DNA from: Thioalkalicoccus limnaeus
GTDB lineage: Bacteria > Pseudomonadota > Gammaproteobacteria > Chromatiales > Chromatiaceae
Length of the DNA: 64,000 nucleotides
Reading direction: 5' to 3'
Assembly: GCF_041197575.1 (NCBI RefSeq)
Contig: NZ_JBDKXB010000010.1
Coordinates: 1 to 64,000, forward strand
Shown here one piece after another: positions 54,027 to 63,549 of this stretch; positions within the stretch are counted from its first letter, which is position 1; the number at the start of each line of letters is the position of its first letter. Both the position numbers and the translations under genes were made by a program. The notes beneath the pieces are model-generated. The model was not told the DNA's origin, did not search any database, and saw nothing but the letters and a program-made list of their open reading frames with translations.

Positions 54027-54908
54027 ATGTTCGATATCTCGCCATCCAGCGCCGCGGCTGCCAGGCCGCGCTGCCTGACCTGGAATCACGATGGGGGGCC
54101 GTTGGTCGTCGATCTCTGGGAACCGCCCACGCCCACCGCGCGGCCCCCGGTGCTGCTGATCCACGGCTGGGGTGCAGCGGGTGGCTATTGGCGATCGACC
54201 GCGCGGGACCTGTCCGAGAGTCGGTGCGTTTTGGTGCCGGATCTACCCGGGACGGGTCGGTCGCAGCCGGTGCAGCGACCCCAGGGATTGTTCGAACAGA
54301 GCGCTTCACTGGTGCGGGTCCTCGACGAACTGGGACTCGATCGCGTCGCCCTCGTCGGCCATTCGATGGGTGCCGCGATGGCGCTGCTGGTTGCCGAGCG
54401 TTGTCCGGAACGGGTCGAGCGACTCGTGTTGACCTCGCTGTGTCTCTTCACCTCGGAGGCCGAGAAGCGTCTCTTTCGCTTGATCTCGCTCGGCTTCTCT
54501 TTATCGCTTGGTGTGCGCCGGCTGTCGTTTGCGAAGTCGCGCTGGTTCGGCAACAGGCTGGCCTCTCGTTACTTCCATCGGCCGCCGGCGGACCCGAGCG
54601 TCATCGATCAGATCCATCGTGACTTCCTGGCCCTCGATGCGGCGTCGGCCGTCGCTTGCGCGCGCGGTGCGACCGACCATGCGATCGATCGCGCCGCGGC
54701 GCTGGTTCGGGCGCCGACCTTGTTGATTGCCGGGCGGCAGGATGATCTGATGCCGATCGCGAATGTCGGCTACACCGCTCGGACCATCGTCGGCTGTCAG
54801 GTGCAGTGGGTCGACCGGTGCGGGCATCTGCCGATGGTCGAGCGGCCCGGCGAATACCTGGGCATTCTGCGCGGATTTCTGGACTCGCCGGATATCACGG
54901 CGTCTTGA
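54027..54908 (+). CDS. Alpha/beta hydrolase
   Basis: A 293-residue alpha/beta-hydrolase. Oxyanion strand LLIHGWGAAGGYW, nucleophile elbow VGHSMGAAMALLVAERCPERVERLVL (Ser near 121), acid in LIAGRQDDLMP and catalytic His in WVDRCGHLPMVERP. Substrate cannot be deduced; the fold serves esterases, lactonases and haloperoxidase-like enzymes. ATG 54027 was chosen because GGAGG lies 11 bases upstream; GTG 54009 would add six residues. Confidence 0.85.
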   Translation: MFDISPSSAAAARPRCLTWNHDGGPLVVDLWEPPTPTARPPVLLIHGWGAAGGYWRSTARDLSESRCVLVPDLPGTGRSQPVQRPQGLFEQSASLVRVLDELGLDRVALVGHSMGAAMALLVAERCPERVERLVLTSLCLFTSEAEKRLFRLISLGFSLSLGVRRLSFAKSRWFGNRLASRYFHRPPADPSVIDQIHRDFLALDAASAVACARGATDHAIDRAAALVRAPTLLIAGRQDDLMPIANVGYTARTIVGCQVQWVDRCGHLPMVERPGEYLGILRGFLDSPDITAS

Positions 54909-55048
54909 TCTGTCAACTACCGTCGGTCTGGGTTTTGATGCAGGTCAAGTATGTCGCCGATAGAAGAGTTTCCAGACCCGCATCGGGGAAATCTTCTGGC
55001 TAGACTTTGTCCGACCGTAAACATGGGACAAGACGCGAGGACATGACG

Positions 55049-55636
55049 ATGGCATCTCTGTTGGTATGGCGGGATAGGTGGTTCCTGGGGATCGAGGATC
55101 TCGATGCGGACCATCGCGAGATCCTGACGTTGGTCAACGGTCTGATCGAGGTCGGAGCGGGTCATGGCTCGCCATTGCGGAATGCGGAGGAACCACCCCT
55201 GGAAGGACCCCTCGAGCGCCTCCAACGCTTGATCGATCGCTTGCGTCGCCATTGTCGAGTCGAAGATGCCTTCTTGAAGTCGATCGCGTATCCGGATTTT
55301 GCCGCCCACAAGTGCGAACACGCGCTTCATCTCGCGGAACTGGTCGCCTTGCGGCGGCGTCTCGCGGCGCATGGCGCCCAGGAGATCGACGAGGGAAGCC
55401 TGAATTACGTCAAGGAGTGGTTCTTGAATCACCTGTCCGACGATCGGCAGTTCGTCCGGTATTACTTCGAGCGCTTCGGTGGGGCGGGAGCCGATCGGGT
55501 GCTGGGTCTTCAACGGCCATTGTGGGGCAACAAGGTGCTTGGACCTGTGTCGACACCGGTTCCCGGCTATCTTCCGCCGGTGTCGCTGAGCCGGCCGAGG
55601 CCTGGTGCCACGCGGCGAGCCCGAGCCGCTTCCTGA
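55049..55636 (+). CDS. Hemerythrin-family protein
   Basis: A 195-residue protein with a bacteriohemerythrin domain at ~8-140. Iron ligands in order: His22 (DADHREI), His68 and Glu72 (HCRVEDAF), His87 and His91 (HKCEH), His128 with Asp131 or Asp132 (NHLSDDRQF). The last ligand spacing is one residue shorter than the usual His-x4-Asp. A ~50-residue Pro/Arg-rich C-terminal tail follows. It may bind oxygen or act in redox or O2 sensing. GAGG is eight bases before ATG 55049; ATG 55043 is an alternative. Confidence 0.85.
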   Translation: MASLLVWRDRWFLGIEDLDADHREILTLVNGLIEVGAGHGSPLRNAEEPPLEGPLERLQRLIDRLRRHCRVEDAFLKSIAYPDFAAHKCEHALHLAELVALRRRLAAHGAQEIDEGSLNYVKEWFLNHLSDDRQFVRYYFERFGGAGADRVLGLQRPLWGNKVLGPVSTPVPGYLPPVSLSRPRPGATRRARAAS

Positions 55637-55646
55637 TAAGGATCAC

Positions 55647-57590
55647 TCAGCGGGTCGATGCGGCCGTTCGTGCTCGGCTCGAGCTGGGCAGTTCAGTCGA
55701 ACGGGAATCGATCCGCGCACCATCCGTACCGGTGCCGTTCGATGCCAGGGGCCTCGCCCGCCAGGACGGCACCATCTGGTTCAGTGTTTCGGTGACCGCA
55801 CTGTCATCCAGTCTCTGCACGGTGTGACGCAGCCTGTCCATCAGTGCGCGCACCCGTTCGGCGTCGATATCGATGGCACTCGACGCGATTCGAATCTTCG
55901 GATGGGGCGTCTCGAGCAGATCCTCGGACGTGTAGAAAAGCTCTTCGTGGAGCTTTTCGCCGGGTCGTAGACCTATGTATTCGATCGCGATGTCCTGACC
56001 GGGTCGCTTCCCCGATAGTTGGATCATCTGCTCGGCCAGGTATCGAATCTTGATCGGATCTCCCATCTCCAGGACGAAGGTCTCGCCACCGCGGCCGAGG
56101 ACGGCTGCCTGCATGATCAATTGGCAGGCCTCGGGGATCGTCATGAAGAAGCGTTCGATGTCCGGGTGGGTCACGGTGACCGGGCCGCCTTGTTCGATCT
56201 GTCGCCGAAATCGTGGCACGACGCTGCCGGCCGAGCCCAGGACATTGCCGAACCGAACCACGATGAAGCGGCATCTGGACCGCCGGTCGAGGTCTTGACA
56301 GAGGAGCTCGGCCGCGCGCTTGCTGGCCCCCATCACGTTGGTCGGGTTCACGGCCTTGTCGGTCGATATCAGCACGAATCGCTCACAGCCCGAGGCGGCA
56401 GCGGCCGCGGCGACGATTTCGGTCCCGAGCGTATTGTTCAGCACGGCCGCGCAGACCTGATCCTCGAGCATGGGCACATGCTTGTAAGCGGCCGCATGAA
56501 ACACGATGTCCGGCGGCGTTTCGCGAAACAGGCGCGTGATCGCGCCCGGGTCCGTGATGTCGAGCAAATGACGGGAAAAGGGTACCGACACGCTGCTATC
56601 GGACAGGGCCATCTCGATTCGGTACAGGTTGTGCTCGCTGTGATCGACCAAGATCAGACGCTTGGGTCGACACGGCATCAGTTGGCGGCATAACTCCGAC
56701 CCGATCGAACCGCCCGCCCCGGTCACGAGGATGGTCCGTCCCGCCAACCCCTCGTGGATCGTCGGCCAGTCCAAGGTCACCGGGTTGCGGCCGAGGAGAT
56801 CCTCGATCGAAACCGACCGCAGTTGCCGGACGGTGACTTGCCCGGACATCATCGCGTTGAGCTCCGGCACGGTGCGGAACGGGCGGCTGGCTGCCTCGCA
56901 AAGGTTCACCAGGCGTCGCATCTGGCTGGCCGACGCGCTGGGGACGGCCAGCACGATCAGATCGATCGCGAGGCGCTCGACCAGTGTCGGTATCTGGTCG
57001 CTGGTGCCGCGGATCGGGACGCCATGGACGTCGCCGCCCTGGCGACGCAGCTTGTCATCGACGAAGGCCACCGGATTGTAGGCGCGCCCAGTGTCGCGGA
57101 GCATGTCCCGCGCCAGCATCTCGCCGGCGCGCCCGGCCCCGACGATCAGAACCCGCTGACCGGCATCCCAATCGAAATGCCGATCCTTGATCAGGCGGTA
57201 GAATAGCCGCGGCCCGGCCAAGAGCAGCAGCTGAAAGATCACGAACAGCACCGGGACCGATCGTGGCATGTAGGCCAAGCGGTTCAACGCAAAGAGCAGA
57301 AACAGCAGCAGCGTGGTCCCGACCAAGACGGCCTTGGCGATCCGGACCAGGTCGGTCATCGACGCAAACCGCCAGACACCGCGATACAGGCCGAAAAGCC
57401 AATAGACGAGGCCGAGTACCAGGATCACGATGGGCAGGGTATCGACCGCGGCCTCGATGAATTCCGGGGGGACGTAGCCGAGGTTGAAACGCATCCAGTA
57501 GGCCAGGAACCAGGCCACCGGGATCATCGCGACATCATGCAAAAGCACGACGAACCGCGACCGAAGGCGTTCGATCCAAGGGGCGCTCAT
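55647..57590 (-). CDS. CapD/WbpM-type nucleoside-diphosphate-sugar 4,6-dehydratase
   Basis: A 647-residue inner-membrane enzyme. Four N-terminal membrane helices (~15-130), a first Rossmann domain (~140-250; VLIVGAGRAGEML) and the catalytic SDR domain (~275-590) with TGAGGSIGSELCRQL, FHAAAYKHVPMLE and STDKAVNPTNVMGASKRAAE. RPGEKLHEELFY is typical of WbpM and PglF/CapD, which convert UDP-GlcNAc to its 4-keto-6-deoxy form for O-antigen or capsule sugars. The Ser/Thr-rich C-terminal tail is not conserved. A VanZ-like gene lies upstream on the same strand. Confidence 0.93.
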   Translation of the reverse strand: MSAPWIERLRSRFVVLLHDVAMIPVAWFLAYWMRFNLGYVPPEFIEAAVDTLPIVILVLGLVYWLFGLYRGVWRFASMTDLVRIAKAVLVGTTLLLFLLFALNRLAYMPRSVPVLFVIFQLLLLAGPRLFYRLIKDRHFDWDAGQRVLIVGAGRAGEMLARDMLRDTGRAYNPVAFVDDKLRRQGGDVHGVPIRGTSDQIPTLVERLAIDLIVLAVPSASASQMRRLVNLCEAASRPFRTVPELNAMMSGQVTVRQLRSVSIEDLLGRNPVTLDWPTIHEGLAGRTILVTGAGGSIGSELCRQLMPCRPKRLILVDHSEHNLYRIEMALSDSSVSVPFSRHLLDITDPGAITRLFRETPPDIVFHAAAYKHVPMLEDQVCAAVLNNTLGTEIVAAAAAASGCERFVLISTDKAVNPTNVMGASKRAAELLCQDLDRRSRCRFIVVRFGNVLGSAGSVVPRFRRQIEQGGPVTVTHPDIERFFMTIPEACQLIMQAAVLGRGGETFVLEMGDPIKIRYLAEQMIQLSGKRPGQDIAIEYIGLRPGEKLHEELFYTSEDLLETPHPKIRIASSAIDIDAERVRALMDRLRHTVQRLDDSAVTETLNQMVPSWRARPLASNGTGTDGARIDSRSTELPSSSRARTAASTR

Positions 57591-57720
57591 GGCTTCGTTG
57601 TCATCTCGTTCGCGTCGGGAGCGACCGCTGGCGTCGCTGCGAGGTCCAGGGCGTCGCGGTGACCCGAACGGTCGTCCGTCAGAGATCGCGCCGAGCGCTC
57701 GAGGCGGGTGGCGGATCCAG

Positions 57721-58398
57721 TCATGACCCGCGTTCGATGCGATGGAGCCCGCGGCCGTCTGCCGGCTGTGGTGCGCGCGGAGGGCGCAGCCAGGGGGTCG
57801 AGGCGATCAGCAGCGCCCCGCACAGGATCCCGAGCAGATCGATCAAGACGTCGAGCGCGCTGGGATGGCGTCCGTCGACGAAGAACTGCAGCAGTTCGCT
57901 GATGATCGCCAATCCGGTGAGGATGCCGAACAGACGCCACCAACCCAGATCGAGGCGGGCGGCGAAGACCAGTGTCGCGATGACCAGGAAGAGCCCGAAA
58001 TGACCCAGCGCGGCGGTATTCACCGGACCCTGCCGGGGCGGCTCGAAGGGTACGATATCGCCGAGCCATGCGCTGAGGGCGGCCAACGCCGACGGGGGCA
58101 GGAGGAGCGCGGTCAGCAGCAGGGCCAGGGTCGCCAGGGACAGCCCCCGCATCAGGGCACGGGCCGGCCGGGTCAGCCACCATCCGGCCCCGAGGATCAA
58201 GGTGACCCAGGTGGCGAGCAGGGTCCAACGGAGCCAGCTCAGCCAGGGGTCGGCAATGGCTCCGGGCGGCGCGAGCCATCCCAGACCGGGATCGTCCGGC
58301 GGATTCACCCACAGGGTCGCGAGCACGAGCGACAGCAGAACCGCCGTCCACGCCAGGTGCCTGCGGATACCCGTTTCCGCGACGCGATGATCGTACAT
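57721..58398 (-). CDS. VanZ-family membrane protein
   Basis: A 225-residue protein with five or six membrane helices. The VanZ motif HFGLFLVIATLVFAARLDLGWWRLFGILTGLAIISELLQFFVDGRHPSALDVLIDLLG occupies ~130-190, including the conserved E-x4-F and R-x3-x-D-x2-D-N-type ending HPSALDVLIDLLG. Such proteins are often near surface-polysaccharide genes, as with the downstream dehydratase. Function unclear. Confidence 0.85.
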   Translation of the reverse strand: MYDHRVAETGIRRHLAWTAVLLSLVLATLWVNPPDDPGLGWLAPPGAIADPWLSWLRWTLLATWVTLILGAGWWLTRPARALMRGLSLATLALLLTALLLPPSALAALSAWLGDIVPFEPPRQGPVNTAALGHFGLFLVIATLVFAARLDLGWWRLFGILTGLAIISELLQFFVDGRHPSALDVLIDLLGILCGALLIASTPWLRPPRAPQPADGRGLHRIERGS

Positions 58399-58486
58399 AA
58401 TAGGTTACCAAAACCGTCATCTGCATCCACCGGCGGTCCGTCGCGATGCGTTCGGACGGCCGGATCGAACCCGAATTCTAAACCGA

Positions 58487-59938
58487 ATGACGAATCCTGA
58501 CCTGTTTGATGGGGCGGAGCGCCTGATGACGAGGCCGCGTGTGGCCATCGCCGGGGCCGATGGCTTCATCGGCAGTGCTCTGTGTGCGGCGCTGGCCCAG
58601 GACCATCGAGTCTTTGCGCTGACCCGGTCGCCAACCTGGGCGCGGATGCCGCCGGACCGTGCTGGCGTGGTTCGGCGAGTGTGCGATCTGTTCTCGCTCG
58701 ACGCGGTCCGGACGGGTCTCGATGGGATCGACTATGCCGTCTATCTCGCGCATTCGCAGGCGCCCTCATCGCGTCTGACGCAGGCGCGGCCGGCCGACAT
58801 GGACCTGGTCATGGCGGACAATTTCGCGCAGGCCGCGGCCGAGAGCGGCGTCAAACAGATCGTCTTCGTCGGTGGTTTGATCCCGGAAGGATTCCATATC
58901 TCCCCTTTGCTCTGGAGTCGCCGCGAGGTCGAGATGGTGCTGGCGTCGCGCGGCACGCCGGTCACGGCACTGCGCGCGGGGCTCGTCGTCGGGGCGGGTG
59001 GCTCGGCGGTCGGGTTCTTGGTCGACCTGGTACGGCGTCTACCCCTGATCCCGCTGCCCGGCGCGGCCCAGTCGGTGACCCGTCCGATCGCGCTGGCGGA
59101 CCTGATTCGAGCGATACGCCAGTGCCTCGGCCGACCCGAAATCTATCGCGGTTCGTTCGATCTCGGTGGCCCGGACTGCCTGAGCTACGAGCAGATGGCG
59201 CGCGAGACTGCCGCGATCCTCGGGCTGCGACGGGTGATCATCCGGATACCCTTCATTCCATTGGGGTTGGCGGCCTGGGCCGCGCGCCTGGTCAGTGGCG
59301 CGCCGGCGTCACTGATTGGTCCGGTGATCGAAAGCCTGCCACAGGATACCCGGATGCGCGACAATCCGTTGCAGCAGATCGTCGGTGTCGCTTCGATTCC
59401 GTTCTGCCAGGCGCTCGCGGCGGCACTCGATGCGCGCCGGCGTCGCTTGCCGAGCCCGCGGCAGCCGACTCGACGGCGTGACCGGATCCTCTTGCGTCGA
59501 GCCAGTCTGGTCCGATCGATTCAGCGCATCATCCTGCCCCCTGGCCAGGATGCGGCCTGGGTCGCCGGCAACTACTTTCGCTGGCTCGAACGTGGCGGGG
59601 TCTGGCCGTTGATCTGCAGTCACTGCGATCAGGACGGCAGTTGGACCCTGTGTCTGCGTTGGCCACGCCTCAGGCTCCTGACGCTCAGGCATGCGGCCGC
59701 GCAAAGCTCCCGGCAGCGTCAGGTCTACCGGGTCGGTGGCGGCCTCCTGTGTCGCACTGACGCGCCCGGCCAGGCCCGATTCGAGTTCCAGACGCTGCTG
59801 GGTGACCGCTACACGATGGCCGCGATCCATGACTATGCCCCGGCGCTACCCTGGTACCTCTATCGCTGGACCCAGGCACCCTTTCATCGCTGGGTCATGC
59901 GGCGCTATCAGCGCCATCTCGCCCGGCTGGCGCGCTAG
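58487..59938 (+). CDS. NAD(P)-binding SDR protein with DUF2867-like C-terminus
   Basis: A 483-residue protein. An atypical SDR domain (~16-300) begins with VAIAGADGFIGSALCAAL, has YAVYLAHSQAPSSRL and VFVGGLIPEGFHISPLLWSRREVE, and resembles complex-I 39-kDa-type and YbjT-type proteins. The C-terminal ~170 residues (PGQDAAWVAGNYFRWLERGGVWP, YTMAAIHDYAPALPWYLYRWTQAPFHRWVMRRYQRHL) match DUF2867. Combination is known as an epimerase-like protein of undefined substrate. It neighbours the polysaccharide dehydratase, divergently transcribed. Confidence 0.8.
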   Translation: MTNPDLFDGAERLMTRPRVAIAGADGFIGSALCAALAQDHRVFALTRSPTWARMPPDRAGVVRRVCDLFSLDAVRTGLDGIDYAVYLAHSQAPSSRLTQARPADMDLVMADNFAQAAAESGVKQIVFVGGLIPEGFHISPLLWSRREVEMVLASRGTPVTALRAGLVVGAGGSAVGFLVDLVRRLPLIPLPGAAQSVTRPIALADLIRAIRQCLGRPEIYRGSFDLGGPDCLSYEQMARETAAILGLRRVIIRIPFIPLGLAAWAARLVSGAPASLIGPVIESLPQDTRMRDNPLQQIVGVASIPFCQALAAALDARRRRLPSPRQPTRRRDRILLRRASLVRSIQRIILPPGQDAAWVAGNYFRWLERGGVWPLICSHCDQDGSWTLCLRWPRLRLLTLRHAAAQSSRQRQVYRVGGGLLCRTDAPGQARFEFQTLLGDRYTMAAIHDYAPALPWYLYRWTQAPFHRWVMRRYQRHLARLAR

Positions 59939-59998
59939 GTGTCGGATCGGGCCGGGCACGGTCAGCATTCCGGATTTCCGACCGAGAGGGTTAGACCT

Positions 59999-61534
59999 AT
60001 GCATCCGCCAGCCGGTGACAAGACCTATCGTGCGCTCCCCGCTGTGCGCCATCTGCCTTATGCCCTGTACCGAGCCGATGAGCTGCGGGCACTCGATCGC
60101 GCCGCGCTCGATGAATCGGATCTGACCGGCGCCGACTTGATGGAGCGGGCGGGTCAGGCCGCCTATCGGCTGATCCGCTCGCGATGGTCGTCCGCGCGCT
60201 CCTTGACGGTGCTCTGCGGCGGCGGAAACAACGCCGGCGACGGCTATGTCGTCGCCCGTGCCGCGGTCGGTCACGGTGATCAGGTGCGCGTCCTGACGCT
60301 CGTAGATCCGGCCCGCCTGCGCGGTGATGCCTTGGCGATGGCACAGGTCTATCGTGCCGCGGGCGGGGCGATCGAGCCCTTCGCGGGGTTGCCCCAGCGC
60401 ACCGATCTGATCGTCGATGCCTTGCTCGGGATCGGCCTTGCTCGTGATCTCGAGGGTCCCTGGCTCGCGGCGGTCCAAGCCGTCAACGCGCACCGAGCGC
60501 CGGTGTTGGCCCTCGATGTGCCGTCGGGGCTCGACGCCGACACCGGTGCCATGCGCGGTGACGCGGTCCGCGCGAGTGCGACCATCAGTTTCATAGGCCT
60601 TAAGGTCGGCTTCTTCACCGGTGAGGGACCGGAGCGCTGCGGGCGGATCCACTTCGCCGGGCTCGAGATCCCGGCCACGACCCTCGCGCGGGTCCTGCCG
60701 TCGGCGCGGCGTATCGATTGGCGGCGAGTGGCCGATCGGCTCGGGCCGCGACCGCGGACCGCGCACAAGGGGACCTTTGGTCACGTGTTGATCATCGGCG
60801 GGGCGCCGGGCTTCTCCGGGGCGGTCCGTCTGGCCGGCGAGGCGGCCCTGCGGGCCGGTGCCGGGCTGGTCTCGATCGCGACCCATCCCGATCACGCGCG
60901 CTGCTTGAACCTGACCCGGCCCGAGCTGATGGTCCACGCGGTCGACACGGCGGCCGATCTGGCCCCGTTGCTCGAGCGGGCCACGGTCGTCGCGATCGGC
61001 CCGGGATTGGGGCAGGGGGCCTGGGGGCGCGATCTGTGGTTGGCGGTCGTGTCGCTTCCGCGTCCGCTGATCGTCGATGCGGATGCCTTGAACCTGTTGG
61101 CCGAGGCGCCGGCCGCGCGCGCGGACTGGGTCTTGACACCGCACCCGGGCGAGGCGGCGCGCTTGCTCGGCGAGTCGACGGTGCAGGTCCAGCGCGACCG
61201 CCCCGGCGCCGTCAGTCGGTTGCAACGGCGCTACCTTGGTGTCGTCGTCCTCAAGGGGGCCGGGACCCTGATCGATGCCGGGCCGCCACGACCGCCGGCG
61301 ATCTGTAGCGACGGCAACCCGGGTCTCGCCAGCGGCGGCACCGGTGACGCCTTGACAGGTATCATTGCCGCACTGGTCGCGCAGGGTCTGGATCCCGACG
61401 AGGCGGCATCGGTCGGCGTCTGTGTGCACGCCCGGGCCGCTGATGTCGCGGCGCGTGACGGTGAGCGGGGCATGCTGGCCGGTGACCTGATCGCGCGATT
61501 GCGCGCCGTTCTCGATGGGCAGGATAGGCGATGA
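59999..61534 (+). CDS. nnr: Bifunctional NAD(P)H-hydrate epimerase/dehydratase
   Basis: A 511-residue repair enzyme for hydrated NAD(P)H. The N-terminal epimerase (~1-240) has CGGGNNAGDGYVVARAAV and LALDVPSGLDADTG. The C-terminal ADP-dependent dehydratase (~250-505) has LIIGGAPGFSGAVRLAGEAALRAGAGLVSI, WVLTPHPGEAARLLG and GNPGLASGGTGDALTGIIAAL. GAGAGGG precedes the ATG. The stop overlaps the tsaE start (ATGA), as in the conserved nnr-tsaE-amiB unit of gammaproteobacteria. Formerly yjeF. Confidence 0.95.
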   Translation: MHPPAGDKTYRALPAVRHLPYALYRADELRALDRAALDESDLTGADLMERAGQAAYRLIRSRWSSARSLTVLCGGGNNAGDGYVVARAAVGHGDQVRVLTLVDPARLRGDALAMAQVYRAAGGAIEPFAGLPQRTDLIVDALLGIGLARDLEGPWLAAVQAVNAHRAPVLALDVPSGLDADTGAMRGDAVRASATISFIGLKVGFFTGEGPERCGRIHFAGLEIPATTLARVLPSARRIDWRRVADRLGPRPRTAHKGTFGHVLIIGGAPGFSGAVRLAGEAALRAGAGLVSIATHPDHARCLNLTRPELMVHAVDTAADLAPLLERATVVAIGPGLGQGAWGRDLWLAVVSLPRPLIVDADALNLLAEAPAARADWVLTPHPGEAARLLGESTVQVQRDRPGAVSRLQRRYLGVVVLKGAGTLIDAGPPRPPAICSDGNPGLASGGTGDALTGIIAALVAQGLDPDEAASVGVCVHARAADVAARDGERGMLAGDLIARLRAVLDGQDRR

Positions 61535-62022
61535 TACGTGTCGAGTTGAACAGTCCGGAGCAGCAGTTGGATTTCGGGCGCGCCCTGGCACAGTGGTTGA
61601 CCGGTCCGGCCTTGGTCTTCCTCCACGGTGACCTTGGGACCGGCAAGACGACGCTGGTGCGAGGCCTGTTGCAGGGCCTCGGCCATCCGGGTCCGGTCCG
61701 CAGTCCGACCTTCACGCTGATCGAGCCGTATGAGCTCGGGGGTCGAACCGTCTTCCATCTGGATCTCTACCGACTCGGCGCACCGGAAGAGCTCGAGTAC
61801 CTCGGGCTGCGCGACCTGCTCGACGAACGCGATCTGATGCTCGTCGAATGGGCCGAGCGTGGCCAAGCGGCGTTGCCAGTGCCCGATCTGGTCATCTGCC
61901 TGGAGCACCGGGGCGACGGCCGCCTGCTCCTGCTGACCGGTCGAACCCCGCGCGGGCAGGCCGTGGTCGCGGCAATGGCTTCCGAAACAACCTCAAATCA
62001 AGGATTTGGAAAACCCGACTAA
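61531..62022 (+). CDS. tsaE: tRNA t6A biosynthesis ATPase TsaE
   Basis: A 163-residue ATPase needed with TsaB, TsaC and TsaD for threonylcarbamoyladenosine in tRNA. Walker A HGDLGTGKTTLVRGLLQGLG, then SPTFTLIEPYE and FHLDLYRLG, and the VEWAERG motif are all conserved. Length is normal. Translationally coupled to nnr; amiB follows after 94 bases. Confidence 0.96.
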   Translation: MIRVELNSPEQQLDFGRALAQWLTGPALVFLHGDLGTGKTTLVRGLLQGLGHPGPVRSPTFTLIEPYELGGRTVFHLDLYRLGAPEELEYLGLRDLLDERDLMLVEWAERGQAALPVPDLVICLEHRGDGRLLLLTGRTPRGQAVVAAMASETTSNQGFGKPD

Positions 62023-62116
62023 TCATTGATTATTATTGTAAAAGGTGACGGCGCCTGCTATCTTCTTAAAGGTCGAGGTGGTGGCCGCGCAAAGAACCCG
62101 GCTCTGGGGCAGGACC

Positions 62117-63454
62117 ATGTTCAAGGTTATCGGTTTACTCCTGTTGTTCGTCTCACTGCCTGCCTGTTCGCAGCAGGTCGAGGTCGAGAGTGCGCGCGTG
62201 TGGACGGCGCCCGATCACACGCGCCTGATCATCGATGTCGCCGGCCCGGTCTCGCATCAGATCCGGCCGCTGATCGACCCGGATCGGCTATTGATCGATA
62301 TCGCCGGGGTGACGCTCCCCAGCAAGCTGCCGAAGGTCGATGCGGCGGATCCGCTGATCGTTCGTCTGCGCGGTGGGTCGCCGGATGGACGCAACCTGCG
62401 GCTGGTGCTCGACCTCAAACAACCGGTGCGCGTCAAGAGCACACTGGCACCGCCGAACGAGCGTTACGGCTATCGTCTGGTCGTCGACCTGCAACCGAAA
62501 GAGGCGGACGAGGCCGTTCGGCTGGCCGAGCGGGCGGGCGATGTCCGGCACGCTCGCGCCGGGACAACGGCGGGATCCGGTGTCGCCGGCCTGCGCGAGC
62601 TCGTAGTCGCGATCGATGCCGGACACGGTGGCGAGGATCCGGGGGCCATCGGGCCGGCCGGGACGCGGGAGAAGGACATCACGCTGGCGATCGCGCGACG
62701 TCTGGAGGTGCTGGTCGAGGCGGCGCCCGGCCTGCGGCCGGTGATGATTCGCGACGGTGATTACTTCGTTCGTCTCCGTGATCGTGTTCAGCTGGCTCGG
62801 CAACACCAGGCGGACCTCTTCGTGTCGATCCATGCCGATGCCTACCATGATCCGCGGGTCAGTGGGTCGTCGGTCTACACCCTGTCCTTCAGTGGGGCCA
62901 CCAGCGATGCTGCGAAATGGCTCGCCGAGCGTGAAAACAAGGCGGATCTGATCGGCGGTGTCGAATTGACGGGCGTCGACAGCGATCTCGATCGCGTGCT
63001 CTTCGAGCTGGCTCAGAACGGCTCGCTGGAGCATAGCCGGTATGCGGCCGAGCATGTGCTGACGCGCCTGAAGGGGACCGGGCCGGTTCACCGTGCGTCG
63101 GTACAGCAGGCCCGTTTCGTCGTGTTGAAGTCACCGGATATCCCGTCGATGCTGGTCGAAACAGCCTTCATCTCGAATCCGGACGATGAGCGGCGTTTGC
63201 GCGATTCGGCCCATCAGCAGCGGATCGCGCAGGCGATCTTCGAGGGCGTCCAGGCCTACTTTCTCCAGCACTCGCCGCCGGACACTCGGTTGGCCGGAGC
63301 GACCAATGGTCGGCAGCATGTCATCGATCGGGGCGATACGCTGGGCGCGATCGCGAAGCGCTATGCGATCGATGTCAAGGCCCTGCGCTTGGCGAACGGG
63401 ATCGATGGCGATCGGATCCGCGTCGGCGATGTCTTGAGGATCCCAGAGGGTTGA
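62117..63454 (+). CDS. amiB: N-acetylmuramoyl-L-alanine amidase with LysM domain
   Basis: A 445-residue periplasmic cell-division amidase. Signal peptide ends LLLLFVSLPAC, which could also be a lipobox, although Pro at -2 is atypical. An AMIN domain (~25-130) targets the septum. The Amidase_3 zinc domain (~165-395) has AIDAGHGGEDPG, REKDITLAI, FVSIHADAYHD and LVETAFISN, giving His, Glu, His and Glu. A LysM repeat ends the protein (~398-445, VIDRGDTLGAIAKRYAIDV). Cleaves septal peptidoglycan under EnvC/NlpD control. mutL, the usual next gene, is not here. Confidence 0.94.
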   Translation: MFKVIGLLLLFVSLPACSQQVEVESARVWTAPDHTRLIIDVAGPVSHQIRPLIDPDRLLIDIAGVTLPSKLPKVDAADPLIVRLRGGSPDGRNLRLVLDLKQPVRVKSTLAPPNERYGYRLVVDLQPKEADEAVRLAERAGDVRHARAGTTAGSGVAGLRELVVAIDAGHGGEDPGAIGPAGTREKDITLAIARRLEVLVEAAPGLRPVMIRDGDYFVRLRDRVQLARQHQADLFVSIHADAYHDPRVSGSSVYTLSFSGATSDAAKWLAERENKADLIGGVELTGVDSDLDRVLFELAQNGSLEHSRYAAEHVLTRLKGTGPVHRASVQQARFVVLKSPDIPSMLVETAFISNPDDERRLRDSAHQQRIAQAIFEGVQAYFLQHSPPDTRLAGATNGRQHVIDRGDTLGAIAKRYAIDVKALRLANGIDGDRIRVGDVLRIPEG

Positions 63455-63549
63455 ACCCGGCGATGTGCGGTCCCCGATATTATTGACTTCGCCATCGGCG
63501 CACCGCACCTGACAGGTATCAGGTGTCTCACCGTTCCGCTTGGGATCAG

